Assembly: GCA_025201375.1 (NCBI GenBank)
Contig: JAIWZP010000029.1
Location: 1 to 64,000, forward strand
DNA from: Gongronella butleri
Lineage: Eukaryota; Mucoromycota; Mucoromycetes; Mucorales; Cunninghamellaceae
Length of the DNA stretch: 64,000 nucleotides
Reading direction: 5' to 3'
In this document: piece after piece, positions 58,675 through 64,000 of the stretch
Numbering within the stretch: position 1 is the stretch's first letter
How the letters are laid out: every line of letters starts with the position of its first letter
Translations under genes and position numbers: made by a program
The notes under the pieces: generated by a model
What the model was told of the DNA's origin: nothing
The model's database searches: none
What the model saw: only the letters and a program-made list of their open reading frames with translations

Positions 58675-61600
58675 ATGGCCAGCCCGACCTCGTATTCGGA
58701 GGAGGTATCGCAATTATGCGCTCAGAATGAGCAGCTATGGAAGATTGTGGAGCGTCAGCGCAATATGATTCAGAATCTGCAAAAAGAAAACTCGCACCTT
58801 GTTGCGGACCGCGACGCGCTACAGGACAAGGTGAATAGCATGGACCAGACGCGGCGACAGCGGGCAAGCGTGTTTGTTTCGCCCGAGGCATTGCGCGCCA
58901 TGACGGACGATGACGAGCCTGCGAGCCCAATGCCTCCACCACGGTCGCCATATCGTTCGACCAAGCCCGAGAAGGCCTTGGCAAGCACCCTGTCGACGTC
59001 GCCGCCTCCTCCACCGCCCGTGCACATGCCATCAGGCGCTCCCCCACCCGTGCCGTCGCTGCCGCCGACGTTGCCGCCATTGCCCATTCTGAGCACGTCC
59101 AATTTGCAACAACAGATGCAGCAGCAGATGCAGCAACCCGGCCTGCCCGCGATCCCCACCACACCCACGTCCCCGCGTTACGCCATCATGGAAAAGGACG
59201 CGCAACTGATGCAGAAATTCTCAACCTCAAAGACGAATTTGCACGCGCCGCTGTCCCATAATAGCAATCACCATCATCACCATCAACAGCAGCAACAGCA
59301 ACAACAACAACAACAACAACAGCAACAGCAGCAGCCGATGCCCATGGCCAGCGTGTCATCGCCCACTCAGCACTTGGATGAATCTTCCCTTTCGTCGTCC
59401 TTGTCATCTGTGTCGTCCATCCCGCGCCCGGCAACAGCCAATGCCCACCGATCCAAGCGCACGAGCCATATCTTTTTGCCTCACGAAATGCCCACCCCAC
59501 AGCCGCCCCCTCCCTTGCCAATTCCCACTGTGGATGTTTACCAGCACAACAATGCCACAAACACCACACTTTCTTCCACCACCTCGTCCGTGACAGCCGC
59601 ATCCACCGCGCCCCAGACCCATCAGAGCAATCATTCGCCTCAAAATAATAGTATGAGCCCTTTTGCCGGCGGAATCACCAATATCGTCATCAAGGTGCTC
59701 GGATCGTCCATCCGCTACAATGAAAAACATCGCGAGGTCGTCTCGTTTATCATTTCCATTGGCAAGAAATCAGACGACCCGCTGCTCGAGTACGAGGAGC
59801 TCTGGCGCGTTGAGAAATTCTATAGCCACTTTTTGGATCTGGACGCCAAGGTAACGGAAAAAAAAAGAGAGAGAGAGAGATAAAAAAAAAAAAGAAAAAG
59901 AGAAAAGAGACAATGCTTTAAAAATGATAAGGGCTCACTCAATTCTCTCTTTTTTTTTTTTAGCTAAAGAGACTCCGAGCAAGCCAGGCGCGACTCAAGC
60001 TGCCTGACAAGGCGCTGTTCAGCACGCATTCGCCCAGCAAGGTGGACAGGCGCAAGCAGGCATTGGAGCAATACCTGCAGCACATGATTTCGCTGCCCGT
60101 GGACGACATTGGCGATTTATGCGAGTTTTTGAGCACGAATGTGATTGACCAAGACTCGTTGCTTCATTCGGACAACAAGGAAGGGTATTTGACCAAACGC
60201 GGCAAGAACTTTGGCGGGTGGAAGCGACGCTACTTCGTGCTAAAGGGCAATCAACTTGAATACTATGAAAGCAAGGATGGCAGCCATTTGGGAACGATCC
60301 GACTTGTGAATGCGCAGATTGGCCGCCAGACATCCAACACGCCTCCACACCCTGACGAGCATCCAGACACGCATATCACCAGCAGCAATGCCAACACGAC
60401 GAGCGGCAATGCGTATCGCCACGCGTTCCTGATCATTGAGCAGAAGCGGCCCGGTCACATTGCGCGTCACATCCTGTGCGCAGACTCGGACGAAGAGCGC
60501 GACGCATGGGTGGACGCGCTTTTCAAGCACGTCGTCTGGGAAGACAACAATGATACCCAAGAAAACGTCCAATCGCATCCATCATCGACGGCGCATCATG
60601 GGAAAAAGGACATTGGCGTGGCCATGTCGTCGGAATCGACCGATTCGCTGCTGTCGCCCGACACGTTGTCGTCGTCGTCGCTGTCGGCACCGCGCACGCT
60701 TGCACGCCGCAGCTCCATGGTCAACCTCCTCAACCAACAGGACGAAGTTGTGTTGCCGCAACGCGCCGTATCGCCCTCGCCTGCTTTTGGCCGCCACAGC
60801 GAGGACCAGTCGTTGTCCGTCGACGACAAGAAAAAGGCTAAACGCATGACTTTCTGGGGCAAAAAGATGTTTAACAGCAGCAGCAATAATGCAGACATGC
60901 CGTTGCCATCGTCACGCGGCCCGGGCGGCCTCTTGTCGCGGTCGTCCAATGACCAACGCCAGCAGCCAACCAACCCTGTCTTTGGTGTGCCGCTCGATGA
61001 CGCCGTGCGCATCTCACGCGTCAGCGACAGCTATCAATTGCCGTCGGTCGTCTTCCGATGCATCGATTACCTCAATGCCAAGCACGCCGAAATGGAAGAA
61101 GGACTGTACCGCCTCAGCGGTAGTAACGCCACCATCAAGAACCTCAAGCACAAGTTTGATATGGAGGGCGATGTCGATCTTCTCTCCGTAAAGGAAGAAT
61201 ACGACGTCCACGTCGTGGCGGGCCTCCTCAAAATGTGGCTGCGTGAACTGCCCACAAGCGTCCTCACACGCGAGCTGCGAATGGACTTTTTGCACGTCAT
61301 TGGTAAAAAAAAAAAAAAAAAAAAAAAAGTTTGAAAATCGACATTTTGCTTAATTTTTTTTTTGGATCTTAGACTTGCTCGATCGCAAAGATCGCGTCAA
61401 TGAATTGGGCCGCCTCGTGTCGCAGCTGCCCATAGCTAACTATACCTTGCTGCGCGCCCTGACAGCGCACCTGATTCACGTCGTGCAGCACTCGGACGTC
61501 AACAAGATGACCATGCGCAACGTCAGCATCGTTTTTTCGCCAACACTGGGCATCCCCGGCACCATCTTTAACCTGTTCATGAGCGAATTCGACTACATCT

Positions 61601-61989
61601 TTTGGACCACCGAGGACGGCGACGCCGCGCCACGCATGATCCTCGACAATGATGAGCCCCAAGAAAAGCCCACACAGGTCCAACAGCTCGGCCGCAGGCC
61701 CACGCTCCAGCTAAAGGACGGCCGCAGCAACCGCAATAGCGTCAATTACCGCGAAGCCGCGCCAAATAGCATCGTCGGACTGGAAAAGAACCGCCAAGGT
61801 AAGTTGGAAATGGCAAAAATGATGAAAAAAAAAAAAAGAAAGCGCGCGCTGATCCACTCATTCCTTGTTTCTCCAGGTCAATTGATGCTGGAAGAGATGG
61901 AAGACGAGGTCAATGACTTGGCACTCTCGGACGACGACTATTCCATCACCTCCGAGGACAAGCATCCGTCCATTCATGTGGTCGCCTAA
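58675..61989 (+). CDS. PX-PH-RhoGAP protein, Bem3-like
   Basis: Rho/Cdc42 GTPase-activating protein with phosphoinositide-binding domains, acting in polarity. Four exons (58675-59850, 59964-61302, 61373-61798, 61877-61989) give 1017 aa. The N-terminus is a coiled coil (QLCAQNEQLWKIVERQRN, residues about 10-60). A Pro/Ser-rich region follows with a His5 and long Gln run near 59268-59335. The PX domain is at about 327-430 (GITNIVIKVLGSSI, YEELWRVEKFYSHFLDLD), the PH domain at about 465-585 (KEGYLTKRGKNFGGWKRRYF) and the RhoGAP domain at about 730-920. The RhoGAP domain has FGVPLDDAV, the arginine finger in EGLYRLSGS and VHVVAGLLKMWLRELPTSVL. The domain order equals that of yeast Bem3. The ATG at 58675 was taken because an ATG 7 nt upstream is out of frame. 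Confidence 0.92.
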
Positions 61990-62894
61990 GGCGATGTCTC
62001 TTTTTTTTTATTCTATTTTATTTTATATTATTTTTTTATTTTTTTGTTGCCTTTTGTTCCTTTGGGATTTTCTGCTCAAGCCAATTCTCTTTGTACCCTT
62101 GTATTTAACAAAAATTCCCCTTCTCGCGTACATTTCTCTTTTTTTTTATTTTAATCCCCCTTTTTTTTCAAATCGACACATCACCCACTCACACACCTTC
62201 TCGACCCGCACATTCGGCCACTTGCTCCTAATGGTGGCCGTGGTGTTCGTCTCTAATTCATTTTTGGTCGCCCTCGTTTTTTTCTTTTGGAAGCGATCGA
62301 CCCTCTTTTTCTTTTCTCTCTCCCTCCACCTCCCCTCCCCCAAAAAAAAGATCCCCTCCTATAATTAGCTTTTTTTTTTCTTTGTTTGTATAAAAAAAAA
62401 ACAAGATCACAACTTTACACCCCATCTCACAAAAGTGGCCTTTTTACGATTTGTATTTCATTGAGAGGTCCAATGGATTGCGCTGGAACGAGCACCTTTG
62501 TTGTTGGTCTTGTTTTCAATGAATTGCGGGATTCATGCAAACCGTGAGCGTGCATTGCATTGAGGCGGAGTCTCACCGCAAGTTTGGGCGTCTCCTACCA
62601 TGCTAGGCTCCTGTCGCTCCCACTCGCGTTCCCCTTTCCCCCCAATTGGGCCATCTTTCTCTCTCTCTCTCTCTCTTTCCTCTTTTCCCTCCTTTCTTTA
62701 TATTGTGAGCCATCTTTCTCGCTCCCCCCCTTATTTTTTTCTTTCACTCGCTCTCATTTTGGCGCTTGATCATTGTTTATTTTATTCCATCCCCCCCTCC
62801 CCTTTCCGCGTTTTTTTTTTTCTTTTTCTCTCTTTTTTTCTCTTTTTTTCTCTCTCTCTCTTTTTCCTTTCTACTCGCCCCCAATTATCTATGA
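61990..62894. other. Spacer between RhoGAP and NIPA-like gene
   Basis: 905 bp with long C/T tracts (62655-62880) leading into the next ATG, typical of a fungal promoter and leader. No gene is seen. Confidence 0.5.
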
Positions 62895-64000
62895 ATGGCC
62901 GGTGAAGACACGGTCGTCAACTTCGTGATAGGCGTGTTTGTGTCGCTGGGCGCATCCTTTATGGATGCGCTAGGACTCAATATTTTAAAGCTGGATCACG
63001 TCCGCGAAGGAAACAAACCGACCATGGCACGCCGTGGCGATTGTGGACGCCCATTGTGGCACATTGGGCTCTACACGTACATTTCGAGTCAACTGATCGG
63101 CAGCACCATCGCTCTGAGTATGGGCAAACGCCAAAAAAAAAAAAGAAATCGTAAAATTGACTCCCCATTCCCTCTTTTTTTTTAATTCGACGTGCAGACT
63201 ACCTGAAAACGCAGGCGAGTACAAAGAAAAATAGGAGGAGATCGAAACATACACGCGCACATGCGGCCGCTCATCATCATCATGACGTCCGAAAACAAAA
63301 AAAAGCATCTTTTTTCACTCGTGCGGTCGCATTCAGCGTCATCACCACACGAAAAAAACAACAAAAACATGGATCATTGCTAACGAGCCTAATTTTTGCT
63401 TTTTTATTCCCAGTGGGTCGCGCCTCTCGGCAGTGTTGCTTTGATTTACAATTTTATTTTCGCGAAAATCCTGGTTGGCACGAACATCACGCGCAAAGAT
63501 GTGTTTGGCACATTTGTTGTCGTGGCGTCCGTGATTTGGATTGTCGTCTTTGGCGGCATGTACAATGGCGAGGATCGTAAGTCAATATATCAATTTTTAG
63601 GGAGAGTAAGGGGGTGTGAGCGGGGGCGGAGGGCTGCAAAAAAAAAAAAAAAAATACAAACAGCGCGCGGCACGCGTGGTGTGGACGAGGGACAAGAATC
63701 ACAACATTCGCAATGATGACACACATGCCGCTATTCCACACGATGATGTGTGCCTCAACAAAGAAAAAAAAAAAGAAGAAAAAAAAAGAAAAAACCAAGG
63801 TGTCACCCATTAGCTGCATGATTTTGTGCATGTGTGTGTGCCACCTTCAACCTAAAAAAGGAACGGCTGCGTAGCAGCGCGTGCGTGTCCGTCCGCGGGA
63901 GCAAGATCAGCGAATGGACCAGCTATTTTTAATACCCTCTCTTTTTTTTTTTTTTTGTTTCTGCACGTAGCGGAAGCGTCCATTTCCCTGGAAACGCTCA
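62895..64000 (+). CDS. NIPA-like (DUF803) membrane transporter, 5' part (runs off the right edge)
   Basis: Multi-pass protein of the magnesium-transporter NIPA family within the drug/metabolite transporter fold. Visible exons: 62895-63117, 63198-63214, 63414-63576 and 63971 onward. The first exon encodes a membrane helix (VVNFVIGVFVSLGASFMDALGLNIL) and a cytosolic loop. Then comes LWHIGLYTYISSQLIGSTIAL, then NYLKTQ, then WVAPLGSVALIYNFIFAKILVGTNITRKDV, the most conserved part of the family (a-P-L-G-x-v-a-l-i-x-N), and FVVVASVIWIVVFGG. The 17-nt second exon uses a GC donor (CAG/GCGAGT); this is the only way to keep the frame into WVAPLG. An ATG at 62891 overlaps the start out of frame and stops after four codons. 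Some relatives of this branch are fungal DUF803 proteins of unknown substrate. Confidence 0.85.

Overview
The window is nuclear DNA of a filamentous fungus, most likely an early-diverging one. A member of the Mucoromycota, order Mucorales, is my best guess from gene content and style; no marker gene settles it. Genes are densely intronic with short introns (about 50-120 bp), GT/AG borders with a few GC/AG ones, and A-runs just after the 5' splice site or T-runs before the 3' splice site. I rebuilt exon chains by hand. Where I give a protein length, all exon phases add up to an open frame from ATG to stop.

Layout: 1-1126 is the 5' part of a class I SAM-methyltransferase gene (-). 1682-3017 is a derlin (-), divergent from an NTF2-like gene (3393-4520, +). 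4521-5876 is a gene-free repeat block. 5877-7534 is a membrane-anchored GH5 exo-beta-1,3-glucanase (-), divergent from MND1 (7931-9037, +). 9482-19090 is FAB1, the PI3P 5-kinase (-, 13 exons, 2734 aa), divergent from ribosomal protein eL15 (19882-20647, +). 20648-24213 is a second repeat block. 24214-27677 is a Dicer that starts inside the last helicase motif (-). 28769-38334 is a 9.6 kb transposon island. 39370-42781 is a secreted two-domain phosphoesterase/phospholipase C (+). 42782-44806 is a third repeat block. 44807-47259 is a cytochrome P450 (+). 47472-48737 is a type II membrane glycosyltransferase (-). 49461-51553 is UDP-glucose pyrophosphorylase (-), divergent from an epsinR/Ent3-like ENTH protein (52350-54234, +). 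54235-58674 is a fourth repeat block. 58675-61989 is a PX-PH-RhoGAP protein (+). From 62895 runs a NIPA-like membrane protein, cut by the window end.

The genes form no pathway cluster. Several touch endosome/Golgi traffic (FAB1, ENTH protein, PX-PH-RhoGAP) and cell-wall glucan or sugar-nucleotide metabolism (GH5, UGP1, glycosyltransferase), which is ordinary for a fungal arm.

The unusual part is the centre. A Dicer gene lacks everything upstream of helicase motif VI but keeps all RNase III residues. It lies about 1.1 kb from a transposon pile-up in which three TA-targeting elements abut, sharing one TA at each junction. The third is a Tc1/mariner element with a DD34E transposase and a reverse-strand helix-turn-helix ORF. 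It is interrupted by a piggyBac-like element with two in-frame stops, which is itself interrupted by a 1.5 kb fold-back derivative of the mariner. A second point of interest is the 733-aa phospholipase C fused behind a phosphoesterase domain that seems to have lost its metal ligands. A diverged non-coding repeat family fills the four gene-free blocks.
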